Part shown: positions 43,780-52,809 of the stretch, one piece after another
Position numbering within the stretch: the first letter of the stretch is position 1
Layout: the number at the start of each line of letters is the position of its first letter
NCBI GenBank assembly: GCA_026182355.1
Contig: JAPFBL010001055.1
Coordinates: 39,928 to 103,927, forward strand
Origin: Hermatobates lingyangjiaoensis
Lineage: Eukaryota > Arthropoda > Insecta > Hemiptera > Hermatobatidae
Reading direction: 5' to 3'
Length of the DNA stretch: 64,000 bases
Notes under the pieces: generated by a model
What the model was told of the DNA's origin: nothing
The model's database searches: none
The model's input: the letters and a program-made list of their open reading frames with translations, nothing else
Made by a program: the position numbers and the translations under genes

Positions 43780-44277
43780 TTACGACGGGCCGACGTCCCC
43801 CTGCTCGCCCTGCCGGTCGGAGTAATCCGGCGCCTCCGGGTACGGCGTGTCCTCTGCCGGCGGAACGTACGGTTCACTGGGCTCATAGACGGGCGGCGGG
43901 CCGTCGTAAAAGTTGTTGGAGCAGTACTGGGTCCATCCCGAAGTTCCGTCGGTGAACCAGGTCGTTCCCCGTTCGTAGAGACCTTCCGATGATTTCGCGC
44001 AGCGGGCGATCGACTTGTTGATCGGCGTCGGATCTCCCGTCGGAGCTCCCGTGTAGCCCATGTGACCGGAGGGGGTCGACGTCGGGGCGTCCGCTTGTCC
44101 GGTGTTGGGGCCGGGGGCGGCGCTGGAGCTGGTGTCGGACGTCGGCTTCGGCTTGGCGGACGTGCCGGTCATGGAGGATTCGCTGGTCGGGTCCGCCGGG
44201 GCGTCTCCGCCGGAGCAGGCGGGCAGGACCATCAGCGCGGCGGCGGCGAGAAGGCCGATCGAGAGTTTCCTGTACAT
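43780..44277 (-). CDS. putative lipoprotein
   Basis: 165 residues. A signal peptide ends in a lipobox (LLAAAALMVLPACSG, Cys near 21), so it should be lipid-anchored outside the membrane. A Ser/Thr/Pro-rich linker is followed by a domain with two Cys (IARCAKSSEG, WTQYCSNNFYDG) and a Pro/Glu/Tyr-rich tail. No family recognised. Intact; it follows the 68-bp repeat on its 3' side. Confidence 0.8.
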   Translation of the reverse strand: MYRKLSIGLLAAAALMVLPACSGGDAPADPTSESSMTGTSAKPKPTSDTSSSAAPGPNTGQADAPTSTPSGHMGYTGAPTGDPTPINKSIARCAKSSEGLYERGTTWFTDGTSGWTQYCSNNFYDGPPPVYEPSEPYVPPAEDTPYPEAPDYSDRQGEQGDVGPS

Positions 44278-44606
44278 GGGCTTCCTTCCGGAGGTGAGGG
44301 TCGGGTTGCTGGTGAGGTACCCGGTTCAAGCGAAGTGGCCGCGGACGGCGGTGATTGGGGCCAGTGAGGGATCGGTCAGGGGGGGATTCAACTCGCGGGA
44401 TCTGTTTGCGTCGGAAACGGTTCGTCTCAATTCTGCCCCAAATCCCAGATGCGCCAGTTCCGGGCAAATGCACCCGTTGCAACGGGCGCATATGCCTGGA
44501 ACTGGCGCATCTGCGTGTGTGGGCGGTGAGGGGGTGCGGGATGCGCGCGGGGTGGTGCGTCACGGGGAGACGTGGCGCGGGAAGCGGCGCGCGGTCGGGT
44601 CGGGAC
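44278..44606. other. intergenic region with 68-bp repeat copy 2
   Basis: No gene seen. It contains the promoter side of the lipoprotein gene, the repeat at 44446-44513, and the 3' flank of the DUF5692 gene. Confidence 0.4.
44446..44513. repeat. 68-bp palindromic repeat, copy 2
   Basis: Same 68-bp architecture as copy 1, with G-to-A and C-to-A type changes (GCACCCGTTGC; CATATGCC). Some changes are matched on the other arm (GCCAGTTCC with GGAACTGGC), so base pairing is kept. Confidence 0.9.
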
Positions 44607-46045
44607 CTACCTCGCTCCCGCCGGGGGCTTCGCGCCGGCGTCATCCGGTGCCGTGGGATTCTGCACCGACGGTTCCTCTCCGCCGCTCCGGGCACCCGGC
44701 GCCGCGGGCGCGACGTCCCACGTGGGATCGGGCGCGACTCCCTTGGCCGCCAGCACCGGGTCCGCGGACAACGGGGTGCGCGGCTTCGGGAACCTCTTGT
44801 CGGACTTCCACCAGGGCATGTTGCCCACCCAGCCATCGGCCGGCGGAGTCGGGGACTTCGGCTCGAAGCCGAGCTCCGCGGGGGTTTCCCTGATCGTGTC
44901 GACGACGAAGTACTTGTCGCGTTCGTCGGCGTGCTCCCTCATGATGGTGCGGAACTCGCCGAGCTCCGCATAGAGCGGATCGCGCAGCGGACTGCGCCCG
45001 GTCGTGCGGATCTTGTGGATCCAGTAGATGAACAGCGCGACGTTGGCCAGCAGCGCCGCCCACGCGCACACGGCGTTGGCCGTCGGTTCATCGTGGAGAA
45101 GTTGGTCATCGCGCCCGGCGGCACCAGGACCTCGGGCAGCAGGTTGTTCATGGCGATCCAGAACACCAGGGTGAAGCAACGGAACCAGATCCACTGCCCC
45201 TTCGCCCACGTGAACGCCGGGATGGTGCATGCCAGCAGCAGCGCGAGGGTGCAGTACCAGGTGTAATCCGACAGCGAGTTGTACAGGAACGCGTGGTTCC
45301 ACAGGTCGTAGGCGACGACCCACGGCCACACCATGTCCACCCAGATCAGGCCCTTGGTCTTCTTCTCCGGGTTGGAGGTGATGAAGATCTTCCCCAGTCC
45401 CGTGATGGTGATGATGTTGAGCAGGCCCGCGATCGCGGTGATGATGTTCCAGTACCCGCCGATGGTGCGGAAACCCGTCGCCGGGTCGATGCCGACGCCC
45501 GATGCCCGGAAGTTCTCCGCCACTCCGCGGTACCACTCCGGGCTGCCCACGGCCCCTGCGACGCCGCGAGATTCCGGCAGGCCGTTGATCATGTCGATTC
45601 CCGCGTGGGAGTCGTTGATGGACTTCAGGCAGGCCGGGTCGGCCGCGCAGGCGAGGTAGGTGTCCTTCTCTGCGAAGATGGTCAGGTCGCGGATGTTGGC
45701 CTCCATGATGTTGAGGGCCAATCCGATCCACAGGGCGACGCCGAACCAAATCGCGTAACGGTGCGCCTTTTCCGGGTTGCGTTTGCCGTACCAGAGCAGG
45801 AACCCGGTCATTGTCGCGGTGGCGATCATGATCGCGTATTTGCCGAAGGGGAACCAGCCGACCATCGGGGTGCCGTGGATTGCAGCGTAGGGCATGAGCG
45901 CGATGCCGCCGACCGTCCAGATGGCGAAGACGGTCCAGGTCCATCTCCGGTTGATTTCGGCTACCGCGACCTGGGCCGCGAATACGACGATCCAGAGGAA
46001 ATATACCATGGGAGTTCCCAGTTCCCATAGGAAAAGCGAATTCAT
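44607..46045 (-). CDS. DUF5692-family membrane protein, first paralogue (frameshifted)
   Basis: About 479 residues with roughly nine hydrophobic segments (MVYFLWIVVFAAQVAVA; FGVALWIGLALNIMEA; YWNIITAIAGLLNIITI; LALLLACTIPAF) and a soluble C-terminal tail of about 100 residues. It shares landmarks with the paralogue at 47752-48855: (A)LNI(I/M)EA(N/V)IRD, YWNI or SWNIMN, and VVAYDLWN or IIAYDVWN. The family has no known function. One break near 45095. It is divergent from the SRPBCC-like gene. Confidence 0.75.
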
Positions 46046-46537
46046 TTTGTCAGCCTTCCGATATTGCGGTGGGAGTGATCAAAATAATCGTATCTCTGCG
46101 CGTTACAGAATGGTATGATGTGTGTATCACTTCCGGAGCCCGGTATCCTGCGCGATCGTTTTCGGTGGAAGTTGTTTCCATTGCCCGGGCATTCGCGGAG
46201 TTTGAAAATTCAACACATGAGTTTTCCGATTTCAATCGGTCGCCCATGTCACATTGCGTGATTGGGCGAACGGATGGGAGAAGGCGAATGGGACGGGTGG
46301 AAAGGCCCGGGCGCATGGTTGCGTCACGTGCCACGTGCCACGTGCCACGTGCACGTGTCACGCGCGACGCAACACGCAACGCGCGACACGCATCGGCACC
46401 ACGCGCGGTTGCGCCATGCACCACGCGCCTCGCGCGGCTGCGCGTCACGCGCCGGCGTCGCCCGTAGCCCCCGGAAGCACCAAGCGGAGCGGCCGAAAGG
46501 CGGTCGCCCGAGAACTTCGACCGAAGGTGGTTGAACC
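46046..46537. other. divergent control region between DUF5692 and SRPBCC-like genes
   Basis: No gene seen. The half near 46046-46220 is AT-rich (promoter-like; TTACAG and TATGAT occur) and the other half is built of CACGTG/CACGCG repeats. Confidence 0.4.
46325..46357. repeat. CACGTGC tandem repeat
   Basis: CACGTG occurs five times at 46325, 46332, 46339, 46346 and 46352 (period 7, last 6). A degenerate CACGCG-rich tail continues to about 46455. Confidence 0.85.
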
Positions 46538-47596
46538 ATGAACGACAAGAACAAGGCCCGCCGGGGAGCAAGCCCGGCCCTCGCCGCCGGTGTGGCCGGC
46601 GCGGCCACGATCGGCGGCATGTACGTCTTCAGCCGGCTGACCGGCCAGGCCACGCCGGAGGAAAAGGCCTGGCGGTACCCGGCGGACGACCTCATCGACG
46701 CCAACTACGACAATGCGTACTCGTCGACGTACGCGGTGACCATCGACGCCCCGGCCTACGCGGTGTGGCGGCTGTTCAAGCAGATCGGCGCGGACAAGTC
46801 CGGGTCCTTGTCCTCCGAATTCCTGGAGCGCGTGTTCGCGCGGCTGCCGTTCTTCAACAGCTACGAAATCCAGGAAGAGTTCCAGCAGCCCGACTCCCTC
46901 GTGCCCGGCGACATCGCGGCATTCGACTTCCACGGCATGTCCATGGAGTGGGCCGACGTCGTTCCCGGCAAGTACCTGGTGCAGTGGGTGGACACGAAGC
47001 ACCCGCCGGCGGCGCCCGGCTCCTACGCGTTCCGCTTCCCCGGCATGACGCATTTCGCCGCCGCGTGGTGCTTCTACGTCGTTCCGCTGCGCGGCGGGCG
47101 GTCCCGGCTGATCAACCACTGGCGCATCGGTTACGAGCCGGCGTCGGCCGCGATGAAGGCACTGAACTGGGTCAACATCGAGCTGATCGGCGGTGTGATG
47201 ACGCGCCTGCAGAACATCTACGTCAAGCGCGTGCTCGAGTTCGAAAAGAAGCAGCAGCACACCGGCAAGTTCATGCGGGGCGTGCTCGGCGGGCGCTGGT
47301 TCGGCAGCGGCACGCCGGCGGGCCGTTGGGATGGCACGCCGCTGTTCGAGGACACCTACACGCAGTGGTTCCGCTACGGCCGCCAGAATCCGGCGGTCAA
47401 GGAGATCCGCGAACCCGTCACCGACAATCCGTCCTGGCCGCCGAAGGGGCCCGGAACCCCGTGGGCGGGCGAGGTCGACGAGGACTACTTCGAGGGCTGG
47501 ACCGAACCGGAGTTCAGCTGGGAGGAGCAGATCCGCCAGAAGCAGCAGCGCACCTACCTGCCCGATTGGGGCAAGGAGTCGTCGGCGCGGCCGTGA
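46538..47596 (+). CDS. SRPBCC-like (START/Bet v1 fold) protein
   Basis: 352 residues. An N-terminal hydrophobic stretch (PALAAGVAGAATIGGMYVF) probably anchors it to the membrane. The next part (YAVTIDAPAYAVWRLFKQIG; EFLERVFARLPFFNSYEI; FRFPGMTHFAAAWCFYVVPL; RLINHWRIGYEP) follows the SRPBCC lipid-binding pattern. A long charged tail rich in Trp and Pro ends the protein. GAAGGTGG is the ribosome-binding site. The role is unknown, but it lies between two DUF5692 genes. Intact. Confidence 0.65.
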   Translation: MNDKNKARRGASPALAAGVAGAATIGGMYVFSRLTGQATPEEKAWRYPADDLIDANYDNAYSSTYAVTIDAPAYAVWRLFKQIGADKSGSLSSEFLERVFARLPFFNSYEIQEEFQQPDSLVPGDIAAFDFHGMSMEWADVVPGKYLVQWVDTKHPPAAPGSYAFRFPGMTHFAAAWCFYVVPLRGGRSRLINHWRIGYEPASAAMKALNWVNIELIGGVMTRLQNIYVKRVLEFEKKQQHTGKFMRGVLGGRWFGSGTPAGRWDGTPLFEDTYTQWFRYGRQNPAVKEIREPVTDNPSWPPKGPGTPWAGEVDEDYFEGWTEPEFSWEEQIRQKQQRTYLPDWGKESSARP

Positions 47597-47612
47597 CCGA
47601 CTGCATGCGCAA

Positions 47613-47640
47613 CCCCCGGCACCGGAAGCGGTGCCGGGGG
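47613..47640. terminator. terminator after SRPBCC-like gene
   Basis: CCCCCGGCACCG, loop GAAG, CGGTGCCGGGGG, then TTTGC: a perfect 12-bp stem between convergent genes. Confidence 0.8.
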
Positions 47641-47751
47641 TTTGCGCGTGGGCGGCGCGGTGCGGGGGCCGGAGTCCGGCGGAGGAAAAGGCCGAAACCG
47701 CAGGCGGCAAAACCGCGTCCGCAGCAGACGGCCCCGACGCCCGCCGCGCGG

Positions 47752-48855
47752 TCAGGTCCGGATCGGGGTGCGGACCGCGCTCTCGCAGGAAGCGGCCCTC
47801 CCGCGGTCGCGGAGACCGAGCTCCTCCGGGGTGGTGCCGAGGCGGGCGGCGATGCGGTCCTGCGTGGGGCCGTCGGCAAGCTCGCGTGCCAATTCCACGT
47901 TGAAGGGGGTGTCCGAGTAAACCTCCGCGGTCACCGGGTTGCGGTGCCGGGTGATGATCCGGTGGACGTGGTAGATGAACACCGCGAGGTTGATGGCCAG
48001 GGACAGCGCCGACAGGATCAGCAGCGCCGTGGGGTTGTGCGCCGAGCGGTGCGCGAACATCGAATCCTGCATGAAGTGCGGGAACGTGAGCACCACCGCG
48101 GACCACAGGGTCAGGGTGTAGGCGCGGTATTGGATCCAGGCGCCCTTGCCGAACCGGAACAGAACCGGGATGGTGCAGGACGCCAGCAGGGCGACGCCGG
48201 AGTACCAGGCGCGGTCGGCGAGGCAGTTGTACACGTAGGCCAGGTTCCAGACGTCATAGGCGATGATCCACCAGATGGTCAGGTCGCCCCAGATGATGGC
48301 GCGGGATTTGCCCTTGGCCACGAAAATGCCGGCCCAGCCGGATATCGCCAGCAGATTGAGGATGCCGGCGATGCCGTTCATGATGTTCCACGACCCGCCC
48401 CACGTCACCATTCCCTGCGTGGGGTCGACGCCGTGGATGCCGTAGCACTGGAAATCGCGGATGACCGCCTCGATGATGTTCAACGCCAGGATCGCCGGCG
48501 GAATGAGCAGGTACCAATAATTCGTGCGCAGTTTCTTCGCGTACTGCAATGCGACGAGGCAGAGGCTGCCGGCGAGTGCGGAGTATTGCTTGACGACGGG
48601 GAACCATCCCGCGGAATTGGTGCCCTCCGTCGAATGGGGCCACCAGAAAATGGTGAGCAGAATGGGGGCGACGATGAAGACGGCGAGGACTGCCCATTTG
48701 TTTCTCTGGGCCATCCATGCCGTGGCGGCCAATGCCACGGTGACGATGATGAGCATCGCATAGTCCCACCATTCGCCCACTTCGAAAAAGAACAGAGTCG
48801 CGTAATCGGGCGGTGTGATCGCCGGCCACATGACAAGCATCGCTTTCGGGTCCAT
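47752..48855 (-). CDS. DUF5692-family membrane protein, second paralogue
   Basis: 367 residues from the ATG at 48855 (MDPKAMLVMWPAITPPDYAT); a start at 48840 is possible. About nine hydrophobic segments (YAMLIIVTVALAATAWMA; WAVLAVFIVAPILLTIFWW; LIPPAILALNIIEAVIRD; ALLILSALSLAINLAVFIYH) and a short acidic tail. Landmarks are shared with the paralogue at 44607-46045. Intact. A 17-bp palindrome lies about 100 bp upstream. Confidence 0.75.
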   Translation of the reverse strand: MDPKAMLVMWPAITPPDYATLFFFEVGEWWDYAMLIIVTVALAATAWMAQRNKWAVLAVFIVAPILLTIFWWPHSTEGTNSAGWFPVVKQYSALAGSLCLVALQYAKKLRTNYWYLLIPPAILALNIIEAVIRDFQCYGIHGVDPTQGMVTWGGSWNIMNGIAGILNLLAISGWAGIFVAKGKSRAIIWGDLTIWWIIAYDVWNLAYVYNCLADRAWYSGVALLASCTIPVLFRFGKGAWIQYRAYTLTLWSAVVLTFPHFMQDSMFAHRSAHNPTALLILSALSLAINLAVFIYHVHRIITRHRNPVTAEVYSDTPFNVELARELADGPTQDRIAARLGTTPEELGLRDRGRAASCESAVRTPIRT

Positions 48856-48952
48856 GGGTCCGGCGTTTGCGCGAAGGCGGCCTTCCGGTCGTGCTTCGTG
48901 GGGGCTCGTCGGGTCTCCGTGTCGGACCCGATTCCAGGGTACGCCTGCGTTG

Positions 48953-48969
48953 CACATTGGCACAATGTG
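48953..48969. promoter_or_regulatory. 17-bp palindromic operator, site A
   Basis: CACATTGGCACAATGTG, a perfect 7-3-7 palindrome between the divergent DUF5692 and epimerase genes. It differs at only three places from the palindrome at 63111-63127, two of them symmetric, which suggests one regulator. Confidence 0.6.
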
Positions 48970-49093
48970 ATATATCGCGCGATTGGGGGCGTGAGTCCCC
49001 GCGGCATGGGGGATAGTGAGCGTGCACCACGTGCCGGCCGCGGCCACGCGCGCCAAATCCTCCGGACATTCGCCTAAGGGAAAAGGAACGAAC

Positions 49094-50066
49094 GTGAAGG
49101 TAGTCATCACCGGGGCCGCGGGATTCGTCGGCGACGCCGTGCGCCGGGAACTGGAATCGAGGGGCCATGAGGTCGTGGGCCTGGACATCGCCGCCGACGA
49201 GGTACGCGGCATCCACCGGGCCGACGTCAGCGAGCCGGGCGCCGGCGCCGAGCACTTCGCCGGCGCCGAGCACTTCGCGGGCGCCGACGCGGTGGTGCAC
49301 ACCGCCGCGCTGGTCTCCTACGCGATGACCCACGAAGACGCCTTCGCCGTCAACGTCGAGGGGGACGCAGAACATCCTGGACACCGCGCGGAACGGGGGC
49401 GTGAGGCGCTTCGTCCACGTGTCCTCGGTGGTCGTCTACCCGGACGTGCCGCGCATGCTCGACGAGGACAGCCCGATCGACGTCAGCGGCGTCCCGTACA
49501 TGGACACGAAGGTGGTCAGCGAAATCCCGGTGTATCGGGCGATGATCGCCGGCGACCTGGAGTGCGCGATCGTCCGGCCCGGCGACATTTACGGCCCCCG
49601 GTCGCGCCCCTGGACCGCGCTGCCGTACGAGGCCATGAAGAAGAAGCAGTTCGTGCTGCCCAAGATGGGCAAGGGGCATTTCACGCCGGTGTTCATCGAC
49701 GACCTCGCACGGGGCATCGCCGCGGCGGTGGAGTCGCCGAACGCGCCGGGCGAGGTCTTCAACATCACCGACGGCACCGTCGTGACCTGCAAGGAATTCT
49801 CCACCCTGCTCGCCCGCCACGCCGGCACGGGGTGGTTCCCCAGCCTGCCCAGTCGTCTCGCGTTGGGCCTGGCGACCGCCCTGGACCGCATCGAGCGCCT
49901 GCGCGGCCGCCACACCGAGTCGAACCCGACCACGATCCGCTACTTCATGCGCGAGACCGGCGGATACGGCATCGGGAAGGCGCGGAAGCTGCTCGGCTAC
50001 GAGCCGCAGGTCGGCCTCGAGGAAGGGCAGCGCCGCGCCGGGGAGTGGTGCCGCCGGCAGGGCTAG
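49094..50066 (+). CDS. NAD-dependent epimerase/dehydratase, 3-beta-HSD-like (frameshifted)
   Basis: Extended short-chain dehydrogenase of about 323 residues. Rossmann motif VITGAAGFVGDAV at the start, VVHTAALVSY, catalytic Tyr-Lys in YMDTKVVSE, and PGDIYGPRSRPW. Substrate unknown; the 3-beta-hydroxysteroid dehydrogenase-like pattern hints at a lipid or isoprenoid. A coding 18-bp tandem duplication gives AEHFAGAEHFAGA (49234-49275). One break at 49361-49366 (an extra G; NVEG to TQNILDTARNGG). The GTG start follows AAGGGAAAAGGAA. It is divergent from the second DUF5692 gene. Confidence 0.82.
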
Positions 50067-50146
50067 CGTTCGGGAGATTCGGCCCCGGATTTGGTGGCTG
50101 CATTACCCGAGACGTGGCTGCCGACCGCGATGTCGCCACCCATCCG

Positions 50147-50214
50147 CAAATGCGCCCGTTCCAGGCAGATACTCCCGTTGCAACGGGCGCATCTGCCTGG
50201 AACGGGCGCATCTG
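50147..50214. repeat. 68-bp palindromic repeat, copy 3
   Basis: Nearly the full consensus, with CAAATG at the left end and ATACTCCCG in place of ATGCGCCCG. It lies between convergent epimerase and gntP-like genes. Confidence 0.9.
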
Positions 50215-50300
50215 GCGAGGACCCTGCGGTGGGTAGGGGATCGATGGTCGGGGCTCCGTGCCGTGATCGACGACCGGGGCTCCGTGACGCGCCCGGTGAA

Positions 50301-51792
50301 TTACACGATGCCGAGACCCAGCGTCAGCGGGATGAGCAGCGCGAGCACCGATAGGGGCACGACAACGGTGACCATGAAAATGTCCTTGTAGGACTGCCGG
50401 TGGGTCAGGCCGCACATCAGCAGCATCGTCAGCACCGCACCGTTGTGCGGCAATGAGTCGAAGCTGACCGAAGCCATCGCGGTCAAACGGTGCATGAGTT
50501 CCATGTCGATGCCGCCGGCGGCCGCCATCTCCTGCAGATCCTTGCCGAAGGTGGACAAAGTGATGCTCAGGCCGCCCGACGACGAGCCGGTGATGCCGGA
50601 AATCACGCCCGTGGAGAGGATCGACACGACCAGAGCGTTCTCGCTGACGGAGAAGATGCCGTCGCGAAGCACCGCGAAGACGGCCAACGAGGCGATCACG
50701 GCGCCGTACCCGACCTCGGAGGCCGTGGTGAAGGCGGGGAGAATGGCCGTCTTCGCACCATCCGAAAGCCCGGTGGCGTAGTCCTTGGCCTTGCGCGGGT
50801 TGAGCGCGAAGATCAGCAGGATGGCGGTGACCAACGCGACGGTCACCGACCACACGCCGATCACGGCGCTGAGTTCCACGCCGCCGAACTTCTCCTCCGC
50901 GAGGTAGTCGAAGTTCATCATGTTCGCGAAAACGTGGGTGAACAGGTAATTCATCACGATGACTACGAGGATGGGCAGAAAACCGATCGCGCCCCGCATG
51001 ACGGGGTTCTGCACGCGCTCTCCTTCGTGCGTGAGCACCGGCGAGGTTTCGCCGTGGCCGATCACGTTGGCGTCGACGCCGATGGACTCGGCTTCGGAGG
51101 TGCTGCCGTGGCCCTCGAGCTCGTGAAAATCGTGCTTCGGGTCGGGCTCCGGGGCGAACACCTCACCCGCGGCCTTCAGCCGGCGGACTCGGTATTCCAG
51201 CCACAGCATGCCGAGCGTGAACGTCATGGCGGCGCCGATAAGGCCGGCGATGGGCGCCGCATACGTGGTGGTGCCGAAGTACTTCGTCGGAATGGCGTTG
51301 TGCACCTGGGGGCTGCCGGGCAGGGCGGCCAACGCGAATGTTATCGTGCCCAGTGCCAGCGCGCCGGGCATCAGTCGCTTCGGGATCTCCGCTTCCTTGA
51401 ACAGTGCAATCGCGATCGGGACGATGGTGAACGCCACGACCCAGGCGGAAACGCCGCCATAGGTCAGCAGGGCGGTGGCCAAAACCGTCGACAGCAGGGC
51501 GCGCTTCGGGCCGAGGAGCTTGGAGATACCGGCCGCGAGGTCCTGCGCCAAACCGCTGATCGTCATCAGGTGACCGAAGATCGCCCGGACATGAACAGGG
51601 GAAGAAGCTGATGATGAACCCGCCGAGGGCGGGCATGAATATCTGCGTGTACGTGGCCAGCAGCGGAGCGCCCGACAGCAGGACGGCCAGCAGGGCGGCG
51701 AGCGGCGCGACGACGATGACGGAGTGGCCGCGGTAGGCGAAGAAGATGAGGAAGGCGAGCGACAGGAAAACGCCGATCAAGGCAATGACCAT
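50301..51792 (-). CDS. GntP-family permease (frameshifted)
   Basis: About 497 residues with at least ten membrane helices; MVIALIGVFLSLAFLIFFAY at the start, TASEVGYGAVIASL and SSSGGLSITLSTFG near the end are GntP-like. The family takes up gluconate, 3-hydroxybutyrate or related hydroxy acids with protons. Because it sits 3' of mmsB and mmsA on the same strand, 3-hydroxyisobutyrate or a related acid is a fair guess. Two breaks near 51590-51605 (missing C and G) restore IISFFPLFMSG and IFGHLMTISG. Confidence 0.85.
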
Positions 51793-51895
51793 CAGTCCTC
51801 CTGAGATGAATGCGGAAAGGGAGGTGCGGGCGCCGGTCGTGCTGCGTGCACGGTCGGCGCCCGGGAGCCGGAGTTTGCCGGCTCGGTGGAATCGA

Positions 51896-52801
51896 TCAGC
51901 GGCGCACGGGGTCGGTGCGCAGGGTGTCGATGATCGCGGAGAAATCGAGGTGCGCGTTGCCTGCGTCGGTGAACTCGCGGTATTTCTCTGCGGCGGTGCG
52001 CCCGAGCGGCGCGGCGGCACCGGTCGCGTCGAGCGCGCCCATCGCCAGACCGAGATCCTTGACCATGAGGGCCGTGGCGAAACCGGGCCTGAAGCCGTCG
52101 TTCGCCGGCGATGTCGGGACGGGGCCCGGCACCGGGCAGTTGGTGGTCAGCGCCCAACACGACCCGGTCGAGTTCGACACCACGGAGTGGAACGACTCGG
52201 TGGAAAGCCCCTGCTTCTCGCCGAGGACCATTGCCTCGCCGATGGCCAGCTGCTGGATGGCCAAGACCATGTTGTTGCACAGTTTCGCGGCTTGCCCGGC
52301 GCCGACTGGCCCGCAGTGCGTGACGGTGCGGCCCATGACGTCGAAAAGCGGGGCGGCGCGCGAGATGTCGTCGGCATCGCCGCCGACCATGAACGCCAGG
52401 CCACCGGCCGCGGCGCCGGTGGCCCCGCCGGATACCGGTGCGTCGATGAATGCCGATCCTGCCGCGGTGATCTTGTCGTGCACGTCCGTGGCGTCTTCGA
52501 CGGAAATGGTCGAGCAGTCGATGAACAGCGTGCCGGGCTTTGCGACGGTCAGCGCTTCCGTGACCACCGAGTCCACGAGGGCGCCGTTGGGCAGCATCGT
52601 GATGACGATGCCCGCGCCCTCGACGGCCGCGGGAACCGAGTCGAAGGTGTCGATGCCCGCCTCGCGGGCCGTGGCGAGCGCTTCCGCGCCGACGTCGAAA
52701 CCGTGGACCTGGTGACCGGCGGCGGCGAGGTTGCCCGCCATCGGGCCACCCATGTTGCCGAGCCCGATGAATGCGATCGCGGAGTTGGAGTTGTTGGTCA
52801 T
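51896..52801 (-). CDS. mmsB: 3-hydroxyisobutyrate dehydrogenase
   Basis: Oxidises 3-hydroxyisobutyrate to methylmalonate semialdehyde in valine breakdown. 301 residues; Rossmann motif FIGLGNMGGPMAGNL, substrate motif DAPVSGGATGA, catalytic Lys in GAGQAAKLCNNM. Intact. It lies 8 bp downstream of mmsA (minus strand) and 103 bp upstream of the permease gene, forming an operon. Confidence 0.95.
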   Translation of the reverse strand: MTNNSNSAIAFIGLGNMGGPMAGNLAAAGHQVHGFDVGAEALATAREAGIDTFDSVPAAVEGAGIVITMLPNGALVDSVVTEALTVAKPGTLFIDCSTISVEDATDVHDKITAAGSAFIDAPVSGGATGAAAGGLAFMVGGDADDISRAAPLFDVMGRTVTHCGPVGAGQAAKLCNNMVLAIQQLAIGEAMVLGEKQGLSTESFHSVVSNSTGSCWALTTNCPVPGPVPTSPANDGFRPGFATALMVKDLGLAMGALDATGAAAPLGRTAAEKYREFTDAGNAHLDFSAIIDTLRTDPVRR

Positions 52802-52809
52802 GTCCGGCC

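Noticed and set aside
46325..46455. CRISPR array
   Set aside because: Repeats of 6-7 bp without spacers; no cas genes in the window.
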